Positions 1 through 15,797 of a stretch of 64,000 nucleotides of DNA are shown in pieces (the stretch's first letter is position 1; each line of letters starts with the position of its first letter). The stretch spans positions 1 through 64,000 of the forward strand of contig CALUTG010000002.1 of the NCBI GenBank assembly GCA_944323615.1, read 5' to 3'. The translations under genes and the position numbers were made by a program. The notes beneath the pieces were generated by a model. It saw only the letters and a program-made list of their open reading frames with translations. It was not told where the DNA came from and made no database searches. The DNA comes from Candidatus Gastranaerophilales bacterium (GTDB lineage: Bacteria; Cyanobacteriota; Vampirovibrionia; Gastranaerophilales; Gastranaerophilaceae).

Positions 1-2498
<2,498 letters not shown>

Positions 2499-2510
2499 TT
2501 TTAATTCTCC

Positions 2511-5500
2511 TTATATTTCACCTAGTGTTGTAGATGTTTCAAAGAAGTTAATATTTAACAACTCTGAATCAATATCTGATAAAGTTCTTTTTGGAGCAGA
2601 TTTTCTCAAATCGTCCATATCGCTCATCAGATCAACTTCAACACCATTCTTCTTCGCAACTGTAATATCAAGTCCGATACTTTGCAATTCTCTTACAAGT
2701 ACCTTGAATGATTCCGGAATACCAGGTCTAGGGATATTATCCCCCTTAACGATAGCTTCATAAGCTCTGTTTCTTCCGTTAACATCGTCTGACTTAATAG
2801 TTAACATTTCTTGAAGAGTATAAGCCGCACCGTATGCTTCAAGTGCCCATACTTCCATTTCCCCGAATCTTTGTCCGCCGAACTGAGCTTTACCGCCTAA
2901 TGGCTGTTGTGTAACAAGTGAGTACGGACCTGTTGAACGAGCGTGGATCTTGTCGTCAACAAGGTGGACAAGTTTAAGGATATATGATAGACCAACTGCA
3001 ATAGGCTCATCAAACGGTTCACCGGTTCTACCGTCAATTAAGTATACCTTACCGTCTTCTCTTACCCAATCACAGCCGGATTCTTTAATACCTCTTAAAA
3101 GTTCCGCCTTAGTAGCGATTTCTGACTGGTTATCACCATATCTTTCATCAAAAGCCGGCGCTTCGTAGTGTTCTTTTGTAAGATAAGCTGCCAAACCTAA
3201 TAAGCATTCATAAGTTTGACCAACGTTCATACGGGAAGGAACACCAAGAGGGTTCAATACTATATCAACAGGAGTTCCGTCAGGAAGGAACGGCATATCT
3301 TCTTTAGGAAGAATTCTTGATACAATACCTTTGTTACCGTGACGTCCTGAAAGTTTGTCACCTACTGATACTTTACGTTTTTGAGCTATATAAACTCTGA
3401 TTACAGTATTAGCTCCAGGAGGAAGTTCATCACCTTTTTCTCTGTCGAATACCTTAACATCAAGTACTCTTCCGCCTTCACCATGAGGAACTCTCAAAGA
3501 GTTATCTTTAACATCTCTTGCTTTTTCAGCAAAGATAGCTCTTAAAAGTTTTTCTTCAGGCGGATGTTCAGATTCACCTTTTGGTGTAACTTTACCTACC
3601 AATATATCGTCAGCATAAACTCTTGCCCCGATACGAACAATACCTCTTTCATCCAAGTGTCTCAAAGCTTCTTCTGAAACGTTCGGAATTTCTCTGGTAA
3701 TTTCTTCAGGTCCGAGTTTAGTCTGTCTTGCATCTATTTCTAATTTTTCAATGTGAACTGATGTGAAGATATCATCATGAACACATCTTTCAGATAACAG
3801 GATAGCATCTTCGAAGTTATATCCTTCCCAAGGCATATAAGCAACAAGGATGTTTTTACCGATTGAAAGTTCGCCGCAGCTAGTCGAAGCACCGTCTGCA
3901 ATTACATCCCCTGCTTTAACCTTATCACCTTCATTAACGATAGGTTTTTGGTTAATACATGTATCCTGGTTAGAACGAACATATTTCATTAATGTATGCA
4001 GATGCTGCTTTCCGCTTAAATCTGTAATAACGATTTCTTCACCGGTTACACGGGAAACGACACCGTCAACTTTAGCGCAAACTACCATACCTGAGTCTTT
4101 TGCAACTCTTCTTTCCATACCTGTACCGACAACCGGTCTTTCAGTAATAAGAAGAGGTACTGATTGACGCTGCATGTTTGAACCCATCAATGCACGGTTA
4201 GCATCATCGTGCTCAATAAACGGAATCATTGATGTTGCAACAGAGATAATCTGAATCGGGCAAACACCTACATAGTCAACTTTTGAAGATTCGCACATTG
4301 TGAACTCAGATCTGTAACGAACAGGAACCTGAGCGGACTTAAATGTACCGTCAGCATTCAACTGAACGTCAGCCGGAGCACAACGATAGTTTTCATCTTC
4401 GTCAGCTGTCATATAAACAACTTCATCCGTAACTTTTCCGTCTTTTACAACGAAGAACGGAGATTCAATAAATCCATAATCATTAACTCTTGCGTGAGTA
4501 GCTAATGAACCGATCAAACCTGCGTTTGGACCTTCAGGAGTTTCAATAGGACAAATACGTCCGTAGTGAGAAGGGTGGATATCACGAACTGCGAAACCGG
4601 CTCTTTCTCTCTGTAAACCGCCAGGCCCTAAAGCTGAAATACGTCTTTTGTGAGTCAATTCAGCAAGAGGGTTAATCTGATCCATGAACTGTGACAATTG
4701 TGAACTTCCGAAGAATTCCTTCAATGAAGCTACAAGAGGTTTAGTATTTAATAAGTTCAAAGGAGTTAAAGTTTCAGAATCCTGAAGTGTCATTCTTTCT
4801 TTAACAATTCTTTCGATTCTTGAAAGACCGACTCTGAATTGGTTTTGAAGAAGTTCACCAACTGAACGTATTCTTCTGTTTCCTAAGTGGTCAATATCAT
4901 CCAATGAACCTTCGTCATAAGTTAAGTTAATTAAGTATTCAATTGAAGCTACGATATCCTGAACAGTCAAAGTTCTTGTGCTGTTAGGAATATTTAAGTT
5001 CAATTTTTTATTTAATTTATAACGACCTACACGACCGATATCATATTTCTTATCGTCAAAGAATCTTGATTCAAGAATCTGACGTCCGCCTTGAGCAGAA
5101 GCAGGATCACCCGGTCTCAGTTTTTTGTATAAGTCAATTAAAGCATCATCTGTTGTTTCTGTAGTATCTTTATCCAATGTTTTCTTTAAGAATTCAAAGT
5201 GAGTGAATAAAGATTCCATTTCAGAAACGGTAATACCCATTGCTTTCAATAATGTAGTAGCAAGGATCTTTCTGTTTTTATCAATCTTAACGTAAATTAA
5301 ATCGTTAGAATCTGTTTCAATCTTCAACCATGCCCCGCGGTTAGGAATCATAGTTGCGTTATAAAGTCTCTTACCTGTAGGAGAGATTTCTCTTTTAAAA
5401 TAAACGCCAGGGGAACGTACGATTTGAGAAACAATAACACGTTCAGCACCGTTTACAATGAAAGTACCTTTATCAGTCATTGTAGGAATATCGCCAATGT

Positions 5501-5825
5501 AAACTTCCTGTTCTTTAATTTCACCGCTGTCACGGTTAACAAGCCTTACCATAACACGAAGCTGTTTCGCATAAGTCGCATCATGAATACGGGCTTCTTC
5601 AACAGTGTATTTTGCATTATCAAATGTGTAATTCGGTAAGAAATGAAGCTCTAACCTGCCTGTATAATCTTTAACAGGGGAAAATGCAAGAAGCTCTTCT
5701 TTCAAACCTTCTTTTAAAAACCATTCAAATGATTTTTTTTGCACGTCAATTAAATCCGGTAAATCATCCAGACGAGTATTAGGAATACCCATTGGAGTTA
5801 CTCTTTTTGCATATTTTGTCGACAT
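2511..5825 (-). CDS. rpoB: RNA polymerase beta subunit
   Basis: The protein is 1104 residues, the length expected for a beta subunit without large lineage insertions. Conserved blocks include the rifampicin-pocket region ([18 protein letters not shown]), [14 protein letters not shown], the [12 protein letters not shown] block and the C-terminal [23 protein letters not shown]. The ATG at 5825 has GAGGTG eight bases upstream. The gene is first in rpoB-rpoC1-rpoC2 and is not preceded by rplJ-rplL; purB lies 195 bases upstream on the same strand. That gap holds candidate promoter elements and a perfect HLR1-type operator (separate entries). Confidence 0.98.
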   Translation of the reverse strand: MSTKYAKRVTPMGIPNTRLDDLPDLIDVQKKSFEWFLKEGLKEELLAFSPVKDYTGRLELHFLPNYTFDNAKYTVEEARIHDATYAKQLRVMVRLVNRDSGEIKEQEVYIGDIPTMTDKGTFIVNGAERVIVSQIVRSPGVYFKREISPTGKRLYNATMIPNRGAWLKIETDSNDLIYVKIDKNRKILATTLLKAMGITVSEMESLFTHFEFLKKTLDKDTTETTDDALIDLYKKLRPGDPASAQGGRQILESRFFDDKKYDIGRVGRYKLNKKLNLNIPNSTRTLTVQDIVASIEYLINLTYDEGSLDDIDHLGNRRIRSVGELLQNQFRVGLSRIERIVKERMTLQDSETLTPLNLLNTKPLVASLKEFFGSSQLSQFMDQINPLAELTHKRRISALGPGGLQRERAGFAVRDIHPSHYGRICPIETPEGPNAGLIGSLATHARVNDYGFIESPFFVVKDGKVTDEVVYMTADEDENYRCAPADVQLNADGTFKSAQVPVRYRSEFTMCESSKVDYVGVCPIQIISVATSMIPFIEHDDANRALMGSNMQRQSVPLLITERPVVGTGMERRVAKDSGMVVCAKVDGVVSRVTGEEIVITDLSGKQHLHTLMKYVRSNQDTCINQKPIVNEGDKVKAGDVIADGASTSCGELSIGKNILVAYMPWEGYNFEDAILLSERCVHDDIFTSVHIEKLEIDARQTKLGPEEITREIPNVSEEALRHLDERGIVRIGARVYADDILVGKVTPKGESEHPPEEKLLRAIFAEKARDVKDNSLRVPHGEGGRVLDVKVFDREKGDELPPGANTVIRVYIAQKRKVSVGDKLSGRHGNKGIVSRILPKEDMPFLPDGTPVDIVLNPLGVPSRMNVGQTYECLLGLAAYLTKEHYEAPAFDERYGDNQSEIATKAELLRGIKESGCDWVREDGKVYLIDGRTGEPFDEPIAVGLSYILKLVHLVDDKIHARSTGPYSLVTQQPLGGKAQFGGQRFGEMEVWALEAYGAAYTLQEMLTIKSDDVNGRNRAYEAIVKGDNIPRPGIPESFKVLVRELQSIGLDITVAKKNGVEVDLMSDMDDLRKSAPKRTLSDIDSELLNINFFETSTTLGEI

Positions 5826-5933
5826 TAATTCACCTCATCTATTCTAATGATGTACGTACTATATAAAAATTAATTATTTATTCTACTTTATTTCGGACAT
5901 AATTATCCCATGTACATGTTCTCATGTTCTACT

Positions 5934-5961
5934 ATCGTACAACATCAATATAGCTAGTCAA
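5934..5961 (-). promoter_or_regulatory. Candidate rpoB promoter
   Basis: Read on the minus strand, TTGACT (5961-5956) is followed after 16 bases by TACGAT (5939-5934), a plausible sigma-70 type -35/-10 pair. It would give a 5' leader of about 100 bases before rpoB. A second candidate -10, TTATAC at 5977-5972, lies about 24 bases downstream of the HLR1 site and would put that site around -36 to -53. The sequence alone does not decide between them. Confidence 0.35.
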
Positions 5962-6000
5962 GTTGATAAGGGTATAACTTACAATTTTTCAAGTGGTATC

Positions 6001-6018
6001 TTTACAAAAATTTACAAA
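6001..6018 (+). promoter_or_regulatory. HLR1-type operator (putative RpaB site) upstream of rpoB
   Basis: The 18-mer TTTACAAAAATTTACAAA fits the cyanobacterial HLR1 consensus (G/T)TTACA(T/A)(T/A)NN(G/T)TTACA(T/A)(T/A) at every defined position, with the 10-base spacing of the two half sites. It lies between the purB stop and the rpoB start. RpaB binding is inference; no rpaB gene is in this window. Confidence 0.55.
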
Positions 6019-6020
6019 TT

Positions 6021-7304
6021 TTAATAATTAAATCTCTCAAACACTTTATCTATGTTATTAAGATAAGCTTCAACATTGAAACATTCATCCAGTTCAGACG
6101 GGGTTAATATATTTTCACTCTCAAGACCTTTTCTGAAATCTCCGCCGCTTAAAGCATTAAGGGCGTGTTTTTGAACAATTCTATAAGCATCTTCTCTTGT
6201 AAAACCTTTTTCTTCAACAAGTTTAAGAAGAACTTTCTGAGAACAAACGACTCCGCCGTATAATTGTGTATTTTTTAACATATTATCTTCATGCACAACG
6301 AGGTTTGCCATTACCCCCTTGAATCGGTGAAGCATAAAATCAATTAAAATTAAAGAATCAGGAAAAATAATTCTTTCCGCTGATGAGTGGGAAATATCTC
6401 GTTCGTGCCAGAGATTAATATTTTCAAAAGCCGCAATCATATTGGAACGTATAACACGCGCTAAACCGCATAAATTTTCACATAATACGGGATTCTTTTT
6501 ATGAGGCATAGCGGAAGATCCCTTTTGATTTGCAGTAAAACCTTCTTCAACTTCTCTTACTTCAGTCCTTGAAAGATGGCGGATTTCCGTGGCATATTTT
6601 TCAATTAAAGACGAGATAACAGCTAACTCGGAGAAAAATTTAGCGTGCCTGTCTCTGGAAATAATCTGGGTAGAAATTCTTGCAGGTCTTAGACCTAACT
6701 CTTTGCAAGCTATTTCTTCTATTTCAACCGGCAGATTGCTGTATGTACCAACGGGGCCTGAAATCTGTCCTACAGAGACTTCTGCGAGGGCAAATTCAAA
6801 ACTCTTTTTAGCCCTTTCAAGTTCATCAAGCCAGTTTAAGAGCTTAAAGCCGAAAGTTGTTACTTCTGCATGAACTCCATGCGAGCGGCCTATACAAATT
6901 GTATTTTTATATTTAAAAGCCATCTGTTTTATTTCAGATATTAAGTCATCCAAATCATTTAGAATTATTTTGGAACTGTCTTTTATTTGCAAAGCAAAAG
7001 CGGTATCAATAACATCGGAACTTGTTAATCCCATATGAATATATCTCGCATTTTCAGAGCCTACTGATTCATTTACTGCAGTTAAAAAAGCAATGACATC
7101 GTGCTTAACTTCACGTTCAATTTCATCAATTCTTTCTACTGAAAAAGAGGCTTTTTTCTTTATCTCTTCAAGTGCCTCTAACGGGATCATTCCAAGAGTT
7201 CTGTATGCTTCACAGACAGCAAGTTCAACTCTTAAGTAATAATCAAACTTGGACTCTAGATCCCAAATTCGCTTAATTTCTTCTCGTGAATATCTTTCAA
7301 TCAT
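6021..7304 (-). CDS. purB: Adenylosuccinate lyase
   Basis: The enzyme catalyses two fumarate-releasing steps of purine synthesis: SAICAR to AICAR, and adenylosuccinate to AMP. It has 427 residues, normal for the short bacterial form. The fumarase/aspartase superfamily signature appears as SSAMPHKKNPV, and the substrate-binding segments TSSDVIDTA and GRSHGVHAEV are present. The ATG at 7304 has no Shine-Dalgarno; a TATAAT at 7317-7312 is placed so that transcription would begin about one base before the start codon. No terminator is visible after the stop, so read-through towards rpoB is possible. Confidence 0.95.
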   Translation of the reverse strand: MIERYSREEIKRIWDLESKFDYYLRVELAVCEAYRTLGMIPLEALEEIKKKASFSVERIDEIEREVKHDVIAFLTAVNESVGSENARYIHMGLTSSDVIDTAFALQIKDSSKIILNDLDDLISEIKQMAFKYKNTICIGRSHGVHAEVTTFGFKLLNWLDELERAKKSFEFALAEVSVGQISGPVGTYSNLPVEIEEIACKELGLRPARISTQIISRDRHAKFFSELAVISSLIEKYATEIRHLSRTEVREVEEGFTANQKGSSAMPHKKNPVLCENLCGLARVIRSNMIAAFENINLWHERDISHSSAERIIFPDSLILIDFMLHRFKGVMANLVVHEDNMLKNTQLYGGVVCSQKVLLKLVEEKGFTREDAYRIVQKHALNALSGGDFRKGLESENILTPSELDECFNVEAYLNNIDKVFERFNY

Positions 7305-7311
7305 AAAATCA

Positions 7312-7317
7312 ATTATA
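7312..7317 (-). promoter_or_regulatory. -10 element of purB, near-leaderless
   Basis: A consensus TATAAT lies on the minus strand seven bases before the purB ATG. It directly follows the terminator of the upstream gene, so purB should have its own promoter here. No clear -35 is seen and no ribosome binding site fits between this element and the ATG. Confidence 0.5.
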
Positions 7318-7322
7318 TAATA

Positions 7323-7350
7323 AAAGAGAAGGTTTGGGAACCTTCTCTTT
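7323..7350 (-). terminator. Intrinsic terminator after the small secreted protein gene
   Basis: Stem AGAGAAGGTT (7325-7334), loop TGGG, stem AACCTTCTCT (7339-7348). On the minus strand it is followed by a T-rich run (TTTTATTATAT). It sits just after the stop at 7354 and just before the purB promoter. Confidence 0.75.
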
Positions 7351-7353
7351 TTC

Positions 7354-7665
7354 TTATTTTGTTAAAGATTTCCAATAATCCTTTTCTGCCTGAATGGCAT
7401 CCTTTGTTGCCTGACGTCTCGCTTGAGCTTCTTTTCTCTGTTTTTCTCTTGCTGCTTGTCTTTCTTTTTGTTGTTTTTCGTATGCCGCTTTTTTTGCCGC
7501 ATTTTCTCTTTGCTGAGCTTCTACTTTAGCATTAAATTCTTTTTCCTTATTAGTAATAGGAGAAAGTTTTTTGTTTACATAATTTTCTAATCTTGATTCT
7601 GCTGCTGATACAGCAAGTGTTCCTGTTAAAGCAACAAGAGTTAAAACTGTTAATAATTTTTTCAT
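7354..7665 (-). CDS. Small secreted basic helical protein, unknown function
   Basis: The protein has 103 residues. It begins with a clear signal peptide (MKKLLTVLTLVALTGTLAVSAA), so it is probably exported to the periplasm. The mature part is almost entirely a charged, Lys/Arg/Gln/Ala-rich helix likely to form a coiled coil. AGGAG lies upstream of the ATG, and an intrinsic terminator follows, so it looks like a single-gene unit. The family is not recognised. Such small Ala/Lys/Gln-rich periplasmic proteins can be envelope-stress chaperone-like or peptidoglycan-associated, but nothing here decides that. Confidence 0.75.
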   Translation of the reverse strand: MKKLLTVLTLVALTGTLAVSAAESRLENYVNKKLSPITNKEKEFNAKVEAQQRENAAKKAAYEKQQKERQAAREKQRKEAQARRQATKDAIQAEKDYWKSLTK

Positions 7666-7723
7666 ATAAAACTCCTTTCTCTGAATAAATCACATTTTAG
7701 ACTACATTTTTTTAATTTTCAAG

Positions 7724-7729
7724 TATAAT
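7724..7729 (+). promoter_or_regulatory. -10 element placed for a leaderless wecG-like mRNA
   Basis: TATAAT is followed by six bases and then the ATG at 7736, so the predicted first transcribed base is the A of the start codon. No Shine-Dalgarno is present and the -35 region is poor. Confidence 0.5.
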
Positions 7730-7735
7730 GTAAAT

Positions 7736-8452
7736 ATGAGTGTAGAATTACTAGGATTAAATGTAGATACATTTAGCTTTGAAGAAGCCGTAAACAGAGC
7801 TAAAGTTCTTATTGACGGGAGAAAAGTTTCTCAGGTTGTAACAATTAACCCTGAGATGTTTGAAGCAGCCCAAAAAGATAACGATTTCGCCGAAATTATA
7901 AAAGAAGCCGACATGGTTATTCCGGACGGGGTCGGGGTTAAAATTGCTTTAAAACTTAATGGTGTTAATACAGAAAGAATTCCGGGAATAGATTTTGCAA
8001 GAAGGCTGCTATCAGAGGCTGCAGTTAATAATATTCCTGTAGCTATAGTAGGAGCTAAAGAAAAAGTTATACAAAAAGCCGTAGAGAATCTTAAAAATGA
8101 GATTAACGGGCTAAATATTGTTTATTATCATAACGGTTATTTTGATAATGACAATACTATCTATGAAGAAATCAACGCAAAATCACCGAAACTTATCCTC
8201 GTTGCAATGGGCTCTCCAAGGCAGGAAAAATTTATTTACAACGCCAAAAAAGTTCTAAAACCTGCTCTCATGATTGGAATCGGCGGAAGCCTTGATGTCT
8301 GGTCAGGCATGGTTAAAAGAGCTCCCAAAATATTTCAGATTATGGGGCTGGAATGGTTCTACAGAACTGTAACGCAGCCTTCCAGAATAAAAAGAATATT
8401 CCCGACTTTACCGGTATTTTTAATAAAATCTATTACAAAAAGGAGTTTATAA
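7736..8452 (+). CDS. WecG/TagA/CpsF family glycosyltransferase
   Basis: The protein of 238 residues belongs to glycosyltransferase family GT26. Members transfer N-acetylmannosamine(uronate) or related sugars onto a lipid-linked carrier for surface polysaccharides. Family features are the N-terminal NPEMFEAA block, the VIPDGVGV motif near residue 65, and the C-terminal [21 protein letters not shown] and GLEWFYR blocks. The exact sugar cannot be assigned. The start lacks a Shine-Dalgarno and seems leaderless. The stop overlaps the transketolase start (TAATG), so the two genes are translationally coupled. Confidence 0.9.
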   Translation: MSVELLGLNVDTFSFEEAVNRAKVLIDGRKVSQVVTINPEMFEAAQKDNDFAEIIKEADMVIPDGVGVKIALKLNGVNTERIPGIDFARRLLSEAAVNNIPVAIVGAKEKVIQKAVENLKNEINGLNIVYYHNGYFDNDNTIYEEINAKSPKLILVAMGSPRQEKFIYNAKKVLKPALMIGIGGSLDVWSGMVKRAPKIFQIMGLEWFYRTVTQPSRIKRIFPTLPVFLIKSITKRSL

Positions 8453-9279
8453 TGCTTACAGCTCAAGAGATTAAAAATCTTAAAGATTCAGCAAAAGAAG
8501 TCAGAAGAAATATTGTAAAAATGGTCCATAGTGCAAAATCCGGGCATCCGGGAGGTTCTCTCTCCGGTGCTGATATATTGACAGTGCTTTATGAAAAATG
8601 TTTAAACATTCCTTCTGACTGGAACAAGAACCCCGATTTTGATAAAAGAGACCGATTTATAATCTCAAAAGGCCATGCGTCACCATTATTGTATGCAGTC
8701 CTTGCTCAACATGGAATTATCTCAAAAGATGAACTAAAGACTTTCAGAAGAATCAACAGCAGACTGCAAGGACATCCCGCTCACGGATATATTCAGGGAG
8801 TTGAAACTTCAACCGGTTCTTTAGGACAGGGGCTTTCCGTAGGGTGCGGGATTGCTATGGGACTTAAGCTTGATAAAAATCCTGCCAAAGTTGTTGTATA
8901 CCTCGGAGACGGAGAATTACAAGAGGGATCCTGCTGGGAAGCCTTTATGCAAGCTTCGCACAGAAATTTAGATAACCTCATTGCAATTATTGACAGAAAC
9001 AAGCTCCAAATAGACGGCTGCACAGAAAACGTTATGGCTCTCGGAGATGTTGCAGAGAAAATTAAAGCTTTCGGATGGGAAGTTGCAGAAATAGACGGAC
9101 ATAATATTGAAGAAATATACACGGCCGTGGAACAAGCAAAAACTTCAAATAAGCCTTTTGCCATAGTTGCAAATACTATTAAAGGCAAAGGTGTGTCGTT
9201 TATGGAAAATCAAGCCGGCTGGCATGGAAAAGCACCTAATGATGAACAACTTGAACAAGCATTAAAAGAATTGGAGTAA
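8452..9279 (+). CDS. Transketolase, N-terminal (thiamine diphosphate binding) subunit
   Basis: The protein has 275 residues and matches only the first half of transketolase. The thiamine diphosphate motif starts at GDGELQEG and ends about 30 residues later at DRNKLQ; SGHPGG, SKGHASP and TGSLGQGL are also present. The start at 8452 has AAGGAG seven bases upstream and overlaps the preceding stop by one base; an earlier in-frame start would only extend it into the glycosyltransferase gene. In split transketolases a second gene encodes the C-terminal pyrimidine-binding half and usually follows directly. Here a 67-residue Cys-rich protein follows instead, so the partner must lie outside the window. 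Confidence 0.92.
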   Translation: MLTAQEIKNLKDSAKEVRRNIVKMVHSAKSGHPGGSLSGADILTVLYEKCLNIPSDWNKNPDFDKRDRFIISKGHASPLLYAVLAQHGIISKDELKTFRRINSRLQGHPAHGYIQGVETSTGSLGQGLSVGCGIAMGLKLDKNPAKVVVYLGDGELQEGSCWEAFMQASHRNLDNLIAIIDRNKLQIDGCTENVMALGDVAEKIKAFGWEVAEIDGHNIEEIYTAVEQAKTSNKPFAIVANTIKGKGVSFMENQAGWHGKAPNDEQLEQALKELE

Positions 9280-9281
9280 AT

Positions 9282-9481
9282 ATGAAAACTTGTCCGTTTA
9301 ACGATAATAAAAACTGTGACAGTAATTGTCCGCTATTTATCTCTCCCGATGATTTAAATGAGTTTGTAACAGCAAGACTCTCTTCAATCGGGGTAATTAA
9401 CCGAAAAGAAGGCGAATGCTCTCTAAAAATGCTGGCATTGAGCCAGAGCAGGATTGTATTTGAAAACACAAACACAAGAGG

Positions 9482-9485
<4 letters not shown>
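9282..9485 (+). CDS. Cys-rich mini-protein, unknown function
   Basis: The protein of 67 residues starts two bases after the transketolase stop with GGAG five bases before the ATG, so it is clearly in the same operon. Four cysteines lie at residues 4, 12, 16 and 47; the N-terminal CPFNDNKNCDSNCPLF resembles a small metal-binding knuckle. The remainder is a plain helical segment. It is not recognised. Its 3' end overlaps the convergent membrane protein gene by four bases. Confidence 0.7.
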
Positions 9486-13216
<3,731 letters not shown>

Positions 13217-13221
13217 TAAAG

Positions 13222-13746
13222 TTACCCTACATTAACATTCTCGCCGGAATCTTTAACATCAACGTCATTAGAAACCCTGACATCAGATATTGTTCCGTTA
13301 AACTTATAAGACTCTCCCTCTAAGGTAACAGGCAGACCCATTTTAATCTTATTTCCGCCAACAACTGCACCGTCTTTAGTAATTTTAGCAGTATCAGTTA
13401 TAGTCACAACCGCATCAAATATCGCCGGCTGAGATGGATCATTTACTAATGTATAACGTCCTGACGGAGAAAGAGTTTTTCTTGGCTGTGAATTTACATC
13501 TACAACGGTTAATTCTGTATAAGGAACATTCCTTATTGTAATAAATGTCTTAGCATCTTTTTTAACAGGGAATTCCTCACCCGTTACAGTAACTCCACGT
13601 AAAAAGACCTGAAAAGTTATTGGAGATGTAGCTTCAATCTGTTTATCTGCTGTTTGCCTGAAATGTTTAGCTGTATAAATACCTACAAGCAAAGCAATTA
13701 TTACTCCTCCTATAATAACCAAATCCACTAAACTAAATTTTTTCAT
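13222..13746 (-). CDS. DUF4330-like single-pass membrane protein
   Basis: The protein of 174 residues has an N-terminal transmembrane anchor (about residues 7-25) and a beta-rich extracytoplasmic domain, the pattern of DUF4330 proteins found beside polysaccharide genes in cyanobacteria and Firmicutes. AAGGAG precedes the ATG. It lies between the heptose kinase (14 bases) and the O-antigen ligase (5 bases), which suggests a role in surface polysaccharide export or assembly. The family assignment is by pattern and gene context and is moderately sure. Confidence 0.6.
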   Translation of the reverse strand: MKKFSLVDLVIIGGVIIALLVGIYTAKHFRQTADKQIEATSPITFQVFLRGVTVTGEEFPVKKDAKTFITIRNVPYTELTVVDVNSQPRKTLSPSGRYTLVNDPSQPAIFDAVVTITDTAKITKDGAVVGGNKIKMGLPVTLEGESYKFNGTISDVRVSNDVDVKDSGENVNVG

Positions 13747-13760
13747 ATAACACTCCTTAA

Positions 13761-14780
13761 TTAATTTTCAAGCTCTATTTTTTCAGGCATAGAAGCCAGA
13801 ATCTCTTCTATATTTGTAGTAGCACATCCAAATTGTTTAATTACAATTCCAGCTGCAATATTTCCTATTATTGCAGCATATACAGGCTCTGCACCTGCAG
13901 CCAGAGCAAGAGTATAAGTTGCTGTTACTGTATCACCAGCACCGGTTACATCAAAAACTTTTGATTTATTAAATACCGGAATATGTGTATACTTACCGCC
14001 TCTTTCAACAACAACCATCCCTTCAGAGCCACAAGTGATAAGGACACATTCTGCACCAGTTAAATCCATTAATGAATACCCGGCACGCATGAAATCCTCT
14101 TTTGATTTTAAAGGATATCCCACAAATTTTTGGGTATCAGGATAATTAGGCGTCATTGAGTAGACACCTTTATATCTGTTTAAATCCTTCTGAGCATCTA
14201 CTATAATTTTTTTAGAATATTTTTTAGCACACTCTGTAACACACTTAATAATATTATCTGAAAGAGTTCCAATGTGATAATCCGAAAGAATCACTGCATC
14301 AAATTCAGGAATAAGATTTTCAATCTTTTCTATTAATTTTTGTTCAGTTTCCTTAGATATAGGTGAATTTGTCTGTCTGTCAATTCTTACTATCTGTTGT
14401 GTAATAGAATGAGAGCAGGAGCCAGATATTCTTGTTTTGGTAATTGTTTTACGTTCTTTATCTGTAATCAGATCTGAACAATCAATTCCGGCTTCGGTAA
14501 AAGCGGTTTTTAAATCATTAGCCTGATAATCCTCGCCGATAACACCAATTACACTAACCTTTCCTCCGTTAATGGATGAAACGTTGTGAGCAGCATTTGA
14601 AGCCCCTCCAAGAATATGTTTTGTATGAGTATGTTGAAGAATTAAAACAGGAGCTTCCCTTGAAATCCTCTCAGTATCTCCATAAACCATCTCATCTAAA
14701 GCTAAATCTCCTATAACAAGGATCTTAAAATCCTTCAGCTTTAATATAAAATTTTTAAGTTTATCGACATTTATCTCCAT
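13761..14780 (-). CDS. D-glycero-beta-D-manno-heptose 7-phosphate kinase-like PfkB sugar kinase
   Basis: This PfkB-family kinase has 339 residues from the ATG at 14780. Earlier in-frame starts exist (ATG 14789, TTG 14807), but AGAGAG is best spaced for 14780. Conserved blocks are VIGDLALDEMVYG, RISREAP, GGASNAA and the catalytic VFDVTGAGDT near the C terminus. They match the N-terminal kinase half of HldE; the nucleotidyltransferase half is absent, as in stand-alone HldA. Known role: phosphorylation of heptose 7-phosphate at C1 on the way to ADP-heptose for the lipopolysaccharide core. It is first in the operon with the O-antigen ligase. A different sugar phosphate substrate cannot be excluded. 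Confidence 0.8.
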   Translation of the reverse strand: MEINVDKLKNFILKLKDFKILVIGDLALDEMVYGDTERISREAPVLILQHTHTKHILGGASNAAHNVSSINGGKVSVIGVIGEDYQANDLKTAFTEAGIDCSDLITDKERKTITKTRISGSCSHSITQQIVRIDRQTNSPISKETEQKLIEKIENLIPEFDAVILSDYHIGTLSDNIIKCVTECAKKYSKKIIVDAQKDLNRYKGVYSMTPNYPDTQKFVGYPLKSKEDFMRAGYSLMDLTGAECVLITCGSEGMVVVERGGKYTHIPVFNKSKVFDVTGAGDTVTATYTLALAAGAEPVYAAIIGNIAAGIVIKQFGCATTNIEEILASMPEKIELEN

Positions 14781-14866
14781 AATATCCATCTCTCTTATGA
14801 TTGCCAACTATTAAAATATCATATATAATATTATCATAAAAATAAAAGGTGAGCTTTTAGGATAAG

Positions 14867-15796
14867 ATGGCTGATAATAATTTACAAAACAATAAATTCC
14901 TTAGTAAAAATGATGCTCTGGACATTAATGAGCTCGCGTCCTTAAATGAAGAAATAACGCCGGAATTCATTGAACAGCTTCAAAATAAAGTATCTCAAAC
15001 AGCGAATAAATTGAATCAAAAAGAATCCGCGGCTATTGATACAAGTGATGATACAACTTTGTTTGAAGAAGTGCAGAGTCCTCAGCAGCAAGCCAACGAA
15101 AATCCGGACATTGAAATTCATCAAAACAATGAAGAGAAACAAGAAACTTCACCTCGCACAAAAGTTAATATTGATAACACTATTGATGATAATTTTATAA
15201 AAAAATATAAAGCTAAGCTTAATAAACAGGAAGCAGAAGCTCAAGCAGAAGCTAATGCCCAAGCTAAAGCACGGGAAGAAATGCAAAATTCTGCAACTAC
15301 TCAAGCTATAAAAACTGAAATTAAAGAGTCTGCTGACAATCAAGCTACAGGCCTTAAGGAAAATAAAGAAATTGAAAATCTTACAAGCGGTAACATTCTT
15401 GAAAAACCTGCTACAACTGAACAAATCAACTATAATGACACCTTGGATTACCTTGATAATAATGTGAAATATACAAAATATGTTATATACATAGATCCTG
15501 AAAACAAAGATTTTATAGATAGTTTAACAATCAAAGAACGCAAGAATCTTATCAATAGAATTCTTCGGCAACAAGATGATATTGCTATCACAAAAAGAAG
15601 ATTAGGAATGGTTCAAACTGTTATAAAACATTCAATTATTGCAATTCTGACAATCACAATTGCAATACCTGCTATTTACTTTACAATAAATACTTCGTTA
15701 GAAGCAACAATAAACAACTATAGACGCTCTCAGTCAATATTCCAAACATTATACAGAGAACACGGTAAAATAAAAACAAACACCAGTTTTAAATAG
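14867..15796 (+). CDS. Acidic, Gln/Ala-rich protein with one C-terminal membrane segment, unknown function
   Basis: The protein has 309 residues. The first 170 or so are low complexity, Glu/Gln/Asn/Ala-rich and probably disordered. A more ordered block follows (YTKYVIYIDPENKDF, KERKNLINRILRQQDD), and then a single hydrophobic segment (about residues 250-275) close to the C terminus. It is probably tail-anchored or has a short periplasmic end. The ATG is preceded by TAGGATAAG, and TATAAT-like sequences lie in the short divergent region shared with the heptose kinase. Family not recognised. It converges on the next gene with one base between stops. Confidence 0.7.
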   Translation: MADNNLQNNKFLSKNDALDINELASLNEEITPEFIEQLQNKVSQTANKLNQKESAAIDTSDDTTLFEEVQSPQQQANENPDIEIHQNNEEKQETSPRTKVNIDNTIDDNFIKKYKAKLNKQEAEAQAEANAQAKAREEMQNSATTQAIKTEIKESADNQATGLKENKEIENLTSGNILEKPATTEQINYNDTLDYLDNNVKYTKYVIYIDPENKDFIDSLTIKERKNLINRILRQQDDIAITKRRLGMVQTVIKHSIIAILTITIAIPAIYFTINTSLEATINNYRRSQSIFQTLYREHGKIKTNTSFK

Positions 15797-15797
15797 T

